DNA of 8,719 nt from contig JAAWLS010000079.1 in assembly GCA_022798035.1 (NCBI GenBank), forward strand, positions 1-8,719, written 5' to 3'. Shown here in pieces: positions 1-6,380 of this stretch. The notes beneath the pieces were generated by a model. That model was not told where the DNA came from and ran no database searches. It worked only from the letters and a program-made list of their open reading frames with translations. How positions within the stretch are numbered: the stretch's first letter is position 1; the number at the start of each line of letters is the position of its first letter. This stretch comes from Lachnospiraceae bacterium. Its GTDB lineage: Bacteria > Bacillota > Clostridia > Lachnospirales > Lachnospiraceae. The position numbers and the translations under genes are program-made.

Positions 1-401
1 GGAATATGGCGCATCACGCATACTTTAAACAATTTTCTGGTCTGAGCCTCCACACCTTTGGAACCGTCAATCACCATCACGGCAGAGTCTGCCGCCATCA
101 AAGTACGATACGTGTCTTCGGAGAAATCCTGATGCCCCGGCGTATCCAGAATGTTGATGCAATATCCTCCGTAGTTAAACTGCAGTACGGAAGAAGTGAC
201 AGAAATTCCTCTCTCCTTCTCAATTTCCATCCAGTCTGAGACTGCATGGCGGGCCGTCGCCTTTCCCTTCACAGAACCTGCCAGGTTAATAGCCCCTCCG
301 TACAACAGAAATTTTTCTGTCAGCGTCGTCTTTCCCGCATCTGGATGGGAAATAATGGCAAATGTTCTGCGCTTCTCTATTTCTTTTTCTAAATCTGACA
401 A
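1..401 (-). CDS. prfC: Peptide chain release factor 3 (RF3), N-terminal 133 residues; runs off the left edge
   Basis: RF3 is a cytosolic translational GTPase that removes RF1/RF2 from the ribosome after peptide release. Seen: reading from a TTG at 401, the protein opens with [20 protein letters not shown]. The G1 P-loop SHPDAGKTT is at residues 18-26, the switch-I/G2 region RGISVTSSV at 64-72, and the G3 motif DTPGHQDF at 86-93, followed by [20 protein letters not shown] and [17 protein letters not shown]. The [10 protein letters not shown]-loop and the SEDTYRTL segment are typical of RF3 rather than EF-G or TetM-type proteins. The TTG start is chosen because GGAGG at 409-413 sits 7 nt upstream and because family members begin shortly before [16 protein letters not shown]. 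The start lies inside pepF (13-nt overlap), which implies translational coupling. Only about a quarter of the usual ~530 residues is in the window, so intactness cannot be judged. Confidence 0.95.
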   Translation of the reverse strand, partial: MSDLEKEIEKRRTFAIISHPDAGKTTLTEKFLLYGGAINLAGSVKGKATARHAVSDWMEIEKERGISVTSSVLQFNYGGYCINILDTPGHQDFSEDTYRTLMAADSAVMVIDGSKGVEAQTRKLFKVCVMRHI

Positions 402-2197
402 AGTAGTTCCTCCATTTCCTTGATTAAGTTTCCGAACATCTTCAATGCTTCACGTACAGGCTCCTTGGTGGTCATATCCACGCCTGCATCCTTCAGCAAA
501 TCAATGGGGGACTTGCTGCATCCACTGCTTAAAAATTTCAAATAACATTTAACTGCCGGTTCTCCTTCCTCCAGAATTTTTTTGCATAGAGCCATAGAGG
601 CCGCAAAACTGGTAGCATACTGATAGACATAAAAATTATAATAAAAGTGGGGAATTCTCGCCCATTCAATGGCAATCTCCTTATCTGCCACAATGTCGTT
701 TCCATAATACTCCACATTCAAATCATAGTAAAGTTTTTTCAAAGATTCTGCCGTCAAAGTTTTGCCTTCTTCCACCATTTGATGGGTCAGAAGTTCAAAT
801 TCCGCAAACATGGTCTGGCGGTACAGAGTGCTCCTAAACTGATGAAGAAAATGATTAATCAGCCTTGCTTTTTTCTTTTTGTCTTCCGTGCGCTTCAGCA
901 GATAATCCATCAGCAGTGCCTCATTGCAGGTAGAAGCCACCTCTGCCACAAATATTTTATAATTGCTGTCAAAAATATTGTTGTGCTTCGCAGAATAATA
1001 AGAATGAAGCGTATGCCCCATCTCATGGGCAAGGGTAAATTCCGAGTCCAGATTATTCTGATAATTCATCAGCACATAGGGATGCACAGAAAAACAGCCT
1101 GCAGAATAAGCCCCGCTGCGTTTGCCTTCATTTTCATATTTATCAATCCATCTGTTTTCAAATCCCTCTTTCAACACGCTTACGTAATCATCTCCCAGCA
1201 CTTTAAGGGCTTCCATAATTTCTTCCTGGGCCTGTTCGTATGTGACCTCTATATTTTCCTCTTCCACCATGGACACATAAACGTCATACATGTGCAATTC
1301 TTCTAAGCCTAACAGCTTCTTGCGCAGAGACACATACTCATGCATGTAATGCATGTTTTCATGAACCGCCTCAATCAGGTTGTGATACACCTCTTTTGGC
1401 ACATTGTTGGCGTCCACCGCCGCCTCCATGGAGGAACCATACTTTCTCGCCTTTGCGTAGAAAAGATTCGCTTTCACTTTTCCCTCATACAGAGAAGCAA
1501 AGGTGTTTTTGTACTGCTCATATCTCGCATAATAAGACTGAAATGCCTCCCGGCGCACCCGTACATCCGGACTCTCCAATAAAGGTATAAACCGTCCGCT
1601 GCTGACTTTCACCTGTTCTCCATTTTCGTCCTCTATGGTTGGATTTTCAAAATCTGCGTTTTCCAAAAGACTGTATGATTTTTCCATTGCAGCGCCCATC
1701 TCACGAGAAGAAGCCAGCAGCTCTTCCAGCTCTGGTGATAAAATGTGCTCTTTCAGCCTGCGCAAATCGTCAATGGTAACTTTATAGTTCCGCAGCCGAG
1801 GCGTCTCCTGGTAAAACTGCTGCATTTTTTCCTCTTCTATGTCCACTATCCAGGTGTCAATAGGAGCTGTCACAGTGGCATATTTGTGATAAATATTTAT
1901 CATTTTTCCGTTCAGGGCCTGATATTCGTCATTCCCCTTATCCACATCGCTGCTTCGCTCCGTATAGCAGCGACCTTTGTCCAGAAGAATAGAAATTTCC
2001 TCTGCCTTCTGAAAATACTCCAGCAGATGCTCTCCACTCTCTGTCAGATATTCCTCTGTAAAATTCTTTAACTCTTCCACCATCTGCTCCAATTTTTCGG
2101 CATCTTCCAAAAGTAATTCCACAGATGCGTATAAATCCTCCAAAGCCCAGGTGTCCTCTTTTGCCACCTGTTCTCTTTTTAACAACTCTTTTGCCAT
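389..2197 (-). CDS. pepF: Oligoendopeptidase F, M3B family zinc metallopeptidase (602 aa)
   Basis: Cytosolic metallopeptidase that cleaves short and medium peptides, with roles in peptide turnover. Seen: the zinc-binding HEMGH is at residues 391-395 (H391, catalytic E392, H395) within [20 protein letters not shown]. The third ligand is probably E419 in [14 protein letters not shown]. The C-terminal [16 protein letters not shown] (about 515-530) matches the tyrosine-rich substrate-binding segment of M3 enzymes. The N-terminal half is a charged alpha-helical region typical of PepF, and the ~600-residue length is normal. The ATG at 2197 is preferred over two upstream in-frame ATGs (2245 and 2218) because AGGAG at 2204-2208 lies 6 nt before it and because the upstream ATGs coincide with the predicted -35 and -10 region. 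It sits 81 nt after the MATE gene and overlaps prfC by 13 nt, so it probably heads a pepF-prfC transcript. Confidence 0.95.
   Translation of the reverse strand: MAKELLKREQVAKEDTWALEDLYASVELLLEDAEKLEQMVEELKNFTEEYLTESGEHLLEYFQKAEEISILLDKGRCYTERSSDVDKGNDEYQALNGKMINIYHKYATVTAPIDTWIVDIEEEKMQQFYQETPRLRNYKVTIDDLRRLKEHILSPELEELLASSREMGAAMEKSYSLLENADFENPTIEDENGEQVKVSSGRFIPLLESPDVRVRREAFQSYYARYEQYKNTFASLYEGKVKANLFYAKARKYGSSMEAAVDANNVPKEVYHNLIEAVHENMHYMHEYVSLRKKLLGLEELHMYDVYVSMVEEENIEVTYEQAQEEIMEALKVLGDDYVSVLKEGFENRWIDKYENEGKRSGAYSAGCFSVHPYVLMNYQNNLDSEFTLAHEMGHTLHSYYSAKHNNIFDSNYKIFVAEVASTCNEALLMDYLLKRTEDKKKKARLINHFLHQFRSTLYRQTMFAEFELLTHQMVEEGKTLTAESLKKLYYDLNVEYYGNDIVADKEIAIEWARIPHFYYNFYVYQYATSFAASMALCKKILEEGEPAVKCYLKFLSSGCSKSPIDLLKDAGVDMTTKEPVREALKMFGNLIKEMEELLCQI
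399..413 (-). promoter_or_regulatory. Ribosome binding site plus TTG start for prfC, inside the pepF 3' end
   Basis: GGAGG at 409-413 is followed by a 7-nt spacer and TTG at 401-399. The in-frame ATGs further in fall within the conserved GTPase domain, so TTG is the only start that keeps the whole G1 motif with a good Shine-Dalgarno site. The pepF stop (TAG, 391-389) is downstream of this start. Confidence 0.85.
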
Positions 2198-2203
2198 AAT
2201 AAT

Positions 2204-2208
2204 CTCCT
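2204..2208 (-). promoter_or_regulatory. Shine-Dalgarno site that sets the pepF start
   Basis: AGGAG lies 6 nt upstream of the ATG at 2197. The longer reading from 2245 would add 16 residues (MRKQYTAIIMDREEII) that have no ribosome site and overlap the promoter. Confidence 0.8.
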
Positions 2209-2216
2209 CTCTATCC

Positions 2217-2245
2217 ATTATAATTGCAGTATACTGCTTTCTCAT
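2217..2245 (-). promoter_or_regulatory. Predicted sigma-A-type promoter of pepF
   Basis: A perfect -10 TATAAT at 2222-2217 is preceded by a 17-bp spacer and a weak -35, ATGAGA (4 of 6 matches), at 2245-2240. Transcription would begin around 2210, giving a very short leader containing only the Shine-Dalgarno site. The spacer contains a 12-bp palindrome (separate entry). Read-through from the MATE gene is also possible, as no convincing terminator lies between them. Confidence 0.6.
2226..2237. repeat. 12-bp perfect palindrome between -35 and -10 of the pepF promoter
   Basis: GCAGTATACTGC is its own reverse complement and fills most of the spacer of the predicted promoter. That position would suit an operator for a dimeric repressor. 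No regulator gene is adjacent, so the role is inferred from position only. Confidence 0.5.
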
Positions 2246-2278
2246 TCACAAGTATCGGCGGTATCATGTCTGTCGACA

Positions 2279-3646
2279 TTATATCATATCCCTCTTTTCT
2301 TTGTCACCTTTCAGTCTCCTCTTTATCATAATATAACACAGAAAATGAACAGACGCCGTCAATATCCAGGACACCGGATAAGAAATATACAGACTCCACA
2401 AACTTCTATGCCACTGAAAAACCGTAAAAATCCAGAGAATCCGAAATCCGCAGGCGCCCAGCAAAGATACAATCATAGGCATCACTGCATAACCCAGCCC
2501 CCGCAGCTCTCCTACCATCACATCCATAATTCCGCAGAGACAGTAAGTGGTACAGATTACAGACAGACGCAGCAAACCCACTTCAATCACTCTGGCATCG
2601 GAAGAATAGATTCCCAAAAGCTGGTTTCCGAAAAGATATGCCGCCCAGCCCATCACAAGTCCCACTCCCGTTACCATAGCCAGACATTCCATCAGTACTT
2701 TCCCAATCCTTTTATAATTTCCGGCGCCAAAATTCTGGCTGGTAAAGCTAAGAGCTGTCTGATGAAATGCGTTCATAGCCATATAGATAAATCCCTCAAT
2801 ATTGGAGGCCGCCGTGTTTCCCGCCATAGCCACAGAACCAAAAGAATTTACGGAGGACTGAATCAGCACGTTGGACAATGAAAATACCGTACCCTGCAGT
2901 CCGGCCGGAAGGCCAATGCGCACAATCTGTACCACTTTCTCTTTTTTTAAATGAAGTCTGCTCCACTCTACCCGGCAGCCGCCCTCCATTTTCATCATAC
3001 AGCGCAGAATAAAAAAAGCCGACACAACCTGGGAAATCACCGTTGCCAGAGCCACCCCTGCCACACCTAAATGAAAACCAATCACAAAAATTAAATTTAA
3101 AACAACATTGATGAGCCCTGCTGCAAAGAGATAATACAGCGGCCTTTGCGTATCTCCCACTGCCCGCAGAATGGAACTGCCGAAATTGTACAGAAGAATC
3201 ACCGGCATTCCTGCGAAATAAATCCGGATATACAGCACGGCCTGATTCAGCACGTCGGCCGGAGTCCCCATCACCACCAGAATCTGCGGAGCCACAACCA
3301 TACCGAACACCATCAGGCCCAACCCGAAGATAAAGCACAGCACAATGGCACTGTGTACCGTCTCGCTGATATCCTGCTCCTTTTTGGCACCATAAAACCG
3401 CGCCACCAGCACATTGGCTCCCACGGAAAAACCGATAAACAGATTCGTCAGCAGATTAATCAGAGATGCATTGGCTCCCACCGCCGCTAAGGCCGTACTT
3501 CCCGCAAATCTTCCCACCACCACCATGTCTGCCGCATTGAACAGAAGCTGCAGAATGCTGGAAATCATCAATGGGATGGAAAACATCAGAATTTTGGGAA
3601 GCAGCGCTCCACTGCACATGTCTATTTCATAAGATTTTCTTCTCAT
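2279..3646 (-). CDS. MATE-family multidrug/toxic-compound efflux transporter (455 aa)
   Basis: Inner-membrane cation-coupled antiporter of the MATE fold (12 transmembrane helices in two 6-helix halves). Seen: almost continuous hydrophobic segments from residue 15 to 440. The N-half features are AADMVVVGRFAGS (38-50) and ARFYGAKKE (82-90), followed by RAVGDTQRPL (161-170). The C-half counterparts are SQNFGAGNYKRIGK (303-316) and LRGLGY (381-386). This internal pseudo-symmetry and the ~450-residue length are typical of the family. The C-terminus is short and basic (IKRRLKGDKEKRDMI). The ATG at 3646 is supported by GAGGG at 3654-3658, 7 nt upstream. The substrate cannot be told from sequence; known relatives export cationic drugs, dyes or metabolites. 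It has its own promoter and lies upstream of pepF in the same direction, but no functional link to pepF is evident. Confidence 0.93.
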   Translation of the reverse strand: MRRKSYEIDMCSGALLPKILMFSIPLMISSILQLLFNAADMVVVGRFAGSTALAAVGANASLINLLTNLFIGFSVGANVLVARFYGAKKEQDISETVHSAIVLCFIFGLGLMVFGMVVAPQILVVMGTPADVLNQAVLYIRIYFAGMPVILLYNFGSSILRAVGDTQRPLYYLFAAGLINVVLNLIFVIGFHLGVAGVALATVISQVVSAFFILRCMMKMEGGCRVEWSRLHLKKEKVVQIVRIGLPAGLQGTVFSLSNVLIQSSVNSFGSVAMAGNTAASNIEGFIYMAMNAFHQTALSFTSQNFGAGNYKRIGKVLMECLAMVTGVGLVMGWAAYLFGNQLLGIYSSDARVIEVGLLRLSVICTTYCLCGIMDVMVGELRGLGYAVMPMIVSLLGACGFRILWIFTVFQWHRSLWSLYISYPVSWILTASVHFLCYIMIKRRLKGDKEKRDMI

Positions 3647-3681
3647 AGCAATTCCCTCTTCTTGTCAATTTTTTATTTCAT

Positions 3682-3710
3682 ATTATAGCAGATATTCTTA
3701 AAAATAACAA
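3682..3710 (-). promoter_or_regulatory. Strong predicted promoter of the MATE gene
   Basis: -35 TTGTTA at 3710-3705, a 17-bp spacer, and -10 TATAAT at 3687-3682, preceded by TGC (extended -10). The predicted start is near 3675, leaving a leader of about 30 nt before the ATG at 3646. This is among the best sigma-A-like matches in the window. Confidence 0.75.
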
Positions 3711-3838
3711 AGAAGGAATTTTTCATGCTGCATAATGTTTCGGCTAACCCCAACACGTTTTTAAAGATTGACAACAACGCAGCAGATGGGAATTCAGACC
3801 AGTAAAAGGTACGGCTAGGGTGAATTATACTAATTTTA
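3711..3838. other. Intergenic spacer with no supported gene
   Basis: Between the MATE promoter and the terminator at 3839-3893 I find no credible gene. On the minus strand a stop-free frame runs from 3843 to 3673 and includes a peptide reading FYWSEFPSAALLSIFKNVLG. It has no start codon with a ribosome site and overlaps the MATE promoter. It may be a remnant or chance. Confidence 0.4.
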
Positions 3839-3893
3839 AAATCTTAAAAGCCTCCTTATCCGGAAACTACATTTCCCTGGATAAGGAAGCCTC
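3839..3893 (-). terminator. Strong intrinsic terminator for the ABC operon and Uma2 remnant
   Basis: On the minus strand a 12-bp stem pairs 3890-3879 with 3861-3850, with one G-U wobble. It continues, after a 2-nt bulge, as a 5-bp stem (3876-3872 with 3866-3862) closed by a 5-nt loop. The stem is followed directly by TTTTAAGATTTT. The wobble pair forms only in minus-strand RNA (it is a C-A mismatch on the plus strand), which supports this orientation. It lies just after the Uma2 remnant and before the MATE promoter. Confidence 0.85.
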
Positions 3894-3923
3894 TGTTTAT
3901 TGCCTTCTATTATCAAATTTTAT

Positions 3924-4115
3924 TCAAAAATCTTCATAAATCCCAACTGGTGCATCCTCGTCAAAAGAGTATTGCTCCATCGTCTCTTTTTCAAAATTGT
4001 ATACCGTAACCACTTCTTTTGCAGGGTCCACAATCCAATATTCCCGGACACCTGCCTTTTGATATTTGAATAATTTCGTAAAATAATCCATTGCCCTGCT
4101 GCTTTGTGAAAACAA
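3924..4115 (-). pseudogene. C-terminal remnant of a Uma2-family (DUF820) nuclease-like protein
   Basis: Uma2 proteins have a PD-(D/E)XK nuclease fold and are usually about 180-200 aa. Here only the C-terminal ~63 residues remain, with the family-typical SSRAMDYFTKLFKYQKAGVR, then EYWIVDPAKEVVTVYNFE and ending GIYEDF. The N-terminal two thirds, including the expected acidic catalytic residues just before the SPSS-like segment, is absent. Upstream sequence is the end of the ABC permease, whose stop is at 4119-4117. The TGA at 3926-3924 stands where family members usually have serine (EDFSI); reading through it gives IKFDNRRQ before a TAA at 3899-3897, which suggests a later nonsense mutation. 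A TTG at 4115 has AGAAGGA 8 nt upstream, so a short peptide could be translated, but it would lack the nuclease core. A functional mini-protein is unlikely. Confidence 0.8.
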
Positions 4116-4116
4116 G

Positions 4117-5346
4117 TCACAATTCCTTCTGATGTCTCTTAAATCCCAGTCTTGCCAGGGGCAGCATAATCACTGTTAAAAGTGCATAGAGAACTGCTCT
4201 TGCGGTAAGAACATCCAAAACCACTCCGCCGAATTGATAGGAAATATATTTGCCAAACTCTGGCATTACCGCACGGTAAGGCAGCAAAAACAAAGTCAGG
4301 TTATATAACCCTGTCGTCCCATTGGGCGTCAGAAACATTGGAATGAAAAGTATGGGAACCAGCACAATCAGCACAAGATACGGACTTTTCATTTTGGCGG
4401 ATAAGAGAAGCGTCAGCCCAATCATGGCAAGGAGCACCAGATACATAACGCCAATGTTGACAAGAACAGCCTGCAGAAATGTAAATGGATAGGGAATCGT
4501 TGTGTTTGCAACCTGCAGAGGCAGATTCCAGCCATCCGCACCGAAGGCTGCCAGGGGCAGTCCCCAGGCCACAACAATATGAAGCGCAAATGCAGCCGTT
4601 CCAAATAAAAGCGACGCTGTTATTTTGGCTGTTATCAGTTTTGTTTTCCCATATCTTCCTGACAAAATCACCGCGTCTGTACCTGCCTGGTACTCCCCGG
4701 AAAAGACAGGAGCAATTACAATACAGATGGCCAGCAAGGCAATCATAAGAAGCTCAAAACTGCTTATCATCACTTCCCACCCTTCGTAATAACCATACTG
4801 CAGCGGTGTATCCACGCTGTCTGCCATGGCGCTCCAATACCTTTTCTGCTCGCGGGACAGCCCACGGGATGGATTGTCAAGTATCGTTTCCACTTTTTCA
4901 TTTATCGTCTGGTAGAAGAAAACCCCTTCTGTCATATCCAAATCAGGAAGGTTGTTGTAGCCTAAAGTTTCATCCGGTCTGCTGTAGGCATTGGCAATCA
5001 GATTCAAGAGTTTTTCCCTGGGAGCCGTTTTATTCCAGTAGGCATCGCCGATTAGAAATTGCTCGTTTCCGTCATATCCCACATTGGCAGGATTTTGAAA
5101 TAATTCCTGTATTTCTTTGATGGTCTCCGTAATATATTCTTCCGACAAAGACACGGACAATTTCGCATACTGCTCTTTCTCGTAGTCAATACCTGCCGCA
5201 CCTTTTATGACGCCGTCCTGATTGTAAGTTTGATACTGCAGCACAGGCAGTCCAAACAGAAATGCTGTCAAAATCAAACTGACTGCCATTACAATTAAGG
5301 TAGATTTTCTCCGTAGTATTTTCAAAAATTCATATTTCACCAGCAT
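4117..5346 (-). CDS. ABC-2-type transporter permease subunit (409 aa)
   Basis: Membrane partner of the adjacent ATPase. Seen: a short basic N-terminus (LVKYEFLKILRRKS), TM1 at about 15-36, then an unusually large polar domain (about 37-193, rich in D/E/N/Y) predicted outside the membrane. TM2 is at about 194-214, followed by the short motif FSGEYQAGTDAVILSGRYGK typical of ABC-2 permeases. Further TMs are near 242-263, 287-316, 321-339 and 375-398, giving six in all. The start at 5346 is chosen because GGAGG at 5356-5360 is 9 nt upstream, it lies 1 nt after the ATPase stop, and family-like sequence begins here; a longer reading from 5451 would only re-translate the ATPase 3' end. This is not a BceB/FtsX-type permease, which would be longer with ten TMs. 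Exported substrate unknown; the two-component context suggests a cell-envelope or antimicrobial stress role. Confidence 0.88.
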   Translation of the reverse strand: MLVKYEFLKILRRKSTLIVMAVSLILTAFLFGLPVLQYQTYNQDGVIKGAAGIDYEKEQYAKLSVSLSEEYITETIKEIQELFQNPANVGYDGNEQFLIGDAYWNKTAPREKLLNLIANAYSRPDETLGYNNLPDLDMTEGVFFYQTINEKVETILDNPSRGLSREQKRYWSAMADSVDTPLQYGYYEGWEVMISSFELLMIALLAICIVIAPVFSGEYQAGTDAVILSGRYGKTKLITAKITASLLFGTAAFALHIVVAWGLPLAAFGADGWNLPLQVANTTIPYPFTFLQAVLVNIGVMYLVLLAMIGLTLLLSAKMKSPYLVLIVLVPILFIPMFLTPNGTTGLYNLTLFLLPYRAVMPEFGKYISYQFGGVVLDVLTARAVLYALLTVIMLPLARLGFKRHQKEL

Positions 5347-5347
5347 G

Positions 5348-6232
5348 TTACATTTCCTCCCGCTTCTCTGTCTCTTCTCCAAAATAGTACAAAAATAAAT
5401 CTTCCAGGCTGGGCTCCACGGCCTCTGCATCTTTTCTGGGCGCAGTTTCATTTATCATGCGCATCCGAACCATATTGTTTTCATGGTGCAGATTTACAAC
5501 GGCAAAATCCTTACTGTATTTTGCAGCCGTCTTTTCATCCACGAAAAGCTCCCATACCTTTCCTCTGATACTGTCAGTGACGTCTGTCATCCTCTCCTGT
5601 AAAAGGAATCGGCCCTGTTTCATCATCAAAATCGTATCCGCAATGTAGGAAACGTCAGAGACAATATGGGTGGACAAAATCACTATCTTTTCTTTCGCAA
5701 AGTCTGAAATAATATTGCGGAAGCGCACTCTCTCTTTCGGGTCCAGCCCGGCAGTCGGTTCATCCAGAATTAAAATCGAAGGGTTGTTTAATTCTGCCTG
5801 TGCGATTCCCAGACGCTGTTTCATGCCGCCGGAATAAGACTTAATTTTTTTATCAGCTATATCGGACAAATTTACCATGTAAAGCAAATCTTCTGTGCGT
5901 CTTTCCGCTTTCTTTTTCTCAAGGCCTTTCACTGCCGCCATATACATCATAAACTCACGGGCGGTAAAATCAGGATAAAATCCAAAATCCTGTGGCATAT
6001 AACCTAAATGGGCATAGTATCGTTCCCCAAGCTCCTCCATTGTTTTTCCGTTTAACCGAATGCTGCCTGAAGTGGGTTTTAGGATACCGCATATCATCCG
6101 CATCAATGTCGTTTTTCCTGCGCCGTTCGCGCCAAGCAGCCCGTATACTCCTGGCACCAAACTAACGCTTACATTGCGGACAGCACATTTTGAGCCGTAC
6201 TGCTTTCTTAAATTCTGCAACTGTAATTCCAT
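5348..6232 (-). CDS. ABC transporter ATP-binding protein (294 aa)
   Basis: Cytoplasmic ATPase that powers the downstream permease. Seen: Walker A GANGAGKTT (34-42), Q-loop Q81 in GYMPQDFGFYPD, signature YSGGMKQR (133-140), Walker B ILILDEP (153-159) with catalytic E158, D-loop AGLD (161-164) and H-switch H189 in LSTHIVSD. A C-terminal extension of about 85 residues (210-294) is common in exporters of the ABC-2 class and ends in an acidic stretch (GEETEKREEM). Start supported by an ideal AGGAGG at 6240-6245, 7 nt upstream of the ATG. The stop is 1 nt from the permease start, so the two are one translational unit. The 148-nt gap to the kinase gene carries candidate regulatory repeats, so the pair is probably induced separately from the constitutive regulator-kinase transcript. 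Confidence 0.95.
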   Translation of the reverse strand: MELQLQNLRKQYGSKCAVRNVSVSLVPGVYGLLGANGAGKTTLMRMICGILKPTSGSIRLNGKTMEELGERYYAHLGYMPQDFGFYPDFTAREFMMYMAAVKGLEKKKAERRTEDLLYMVNLSDIADKKIKSYSGGMKQRLGIAQAELNNPSILILDEPTAGLDPKERVRFRNIISDFAKEKIVILSTHIVSDVSYIADTILMMKQGRFLLQERMTDVTDSIRGKVWELFVDEKTAAKYSKDFAVVNLHHENNMVRMRMINETAPRKDAEAVEPSLEDLFLYYFGEETEKREEM

Positions 6233-6253
6233 TGAAAAACCTCCTAAAAAATA

Positions 6254-6318
6254 GATGATTTATGTTTAGAAAACGTCATAAATCTTTTCTTATAACGTCT
6301 CCTATAGCATAAATCATC
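6254..6318. repeat. Competing inverted repeats in the ABC ATPase upstream region
   Basis: GATGATTTATG at 6254-6264 is perfectly complementary to CATAAATCATC at 6308-6318 (11 bp). An additional CATAAATC at 6277-6284 can pair with 6257-6264 (8 bp). One arm can therefore pair with either of two partners, and the 6254 arm is followed (minus strand) by TATTTTTTAGGAGG, that is, a U-run and the Shine-Dalgarno site. It could be an RNA switch or attenuator if transcription starts upstream of 6318, or protein-binding half-sites otherwise. The stems are AT-rich and modest. Confidence 0.4.
6301..6306 (-). promoter_or_regulatory. Tentative -10 element for the ABC operon
   Basis: TGC-TATAGG on the minus strand resembles an extended -10. 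No recognisable -35 lies 16-18 bp upstream. This would fit a promoter needing an activator, and the TTAAGA repeats begin 42 bp further upstream. TATGCT at 6311-6306 or TTATAA near 6296 are alternatives; the choice is not secure. Confidence 0.3.
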
Positions 6319-6320
6319 CA

Positions 6321-6359
6321 TCTTAGAGAGTGCTTTTTCGCATCTTAATTTCATCTTAA
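6321..6359 (-). promoter_or_regulatory. Candidate response-regulator binding array upstream of the ABC operon
   Basis: Minus-strand element TTAAGATGAAATTAAGA (6359-6343): two identical TTAAGA half-sites exactly 11 bp apart. A weaker CTAAGA (6326-6321) continues the same 11-bp phase two steps on. Head-to-tail half-sites at 11-bp spacing are characteristic of OmpR/PhoB-family regulators. Almost the same 17-mer occurs upstream of the regulator gene (8604-8620). Confidence 0.6.
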
Positions 6360-6380
6360 ATTATCCATTTTCGTAACTAT

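Noticed and set aside
647..1306. 219-codon plus-strand open frame
   Set aside because: It lies antisense to pepF, whose HEMGH and other family motifs are intact, has no family-like content, and is a shadow of codon bias.
2264..2280. ATGTC/GACAT inverted repeat after the MATE stop as a terminator
   Set aside because: Only a 5-bp stem with a 4-nt loop and no following U-run; too weak to support termination.
2796..3338. 180-codon minus-strand frame within the MATE gene
   Set aside because: Out-of-frame shadow of the MATE coding sequence with a low-complexity G/S/R-rich product.
3696..3701. Single TCTTAA hexamer in the MATE promoter spacer as another regulator site
   Set aside because: There is no partner half-site 11 bp away on either side, so it is most likely chance in AT-rich DNA.
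3768..3796. Plus-strand TTGACA as a promoter
   Set aside because: The position 17 bp downstream reads AATTCA, not a -10, and no plus-strand gene follows.
3824..3829. Minus-strand TATAAT downstream of the terminator as a second promoter
   Set aside because: No -35-like hexamer at 16-18 bp and no extended -10; a good MATE promoter exists nearer the gene.
3920..4120. 66-codon minus-strand frame starting at GTG 4120
   Set aside because: It is the wrong frame for the Uma2 homology and has no family resemblance; the real signal is in the neighbouring frame (3924-4115).
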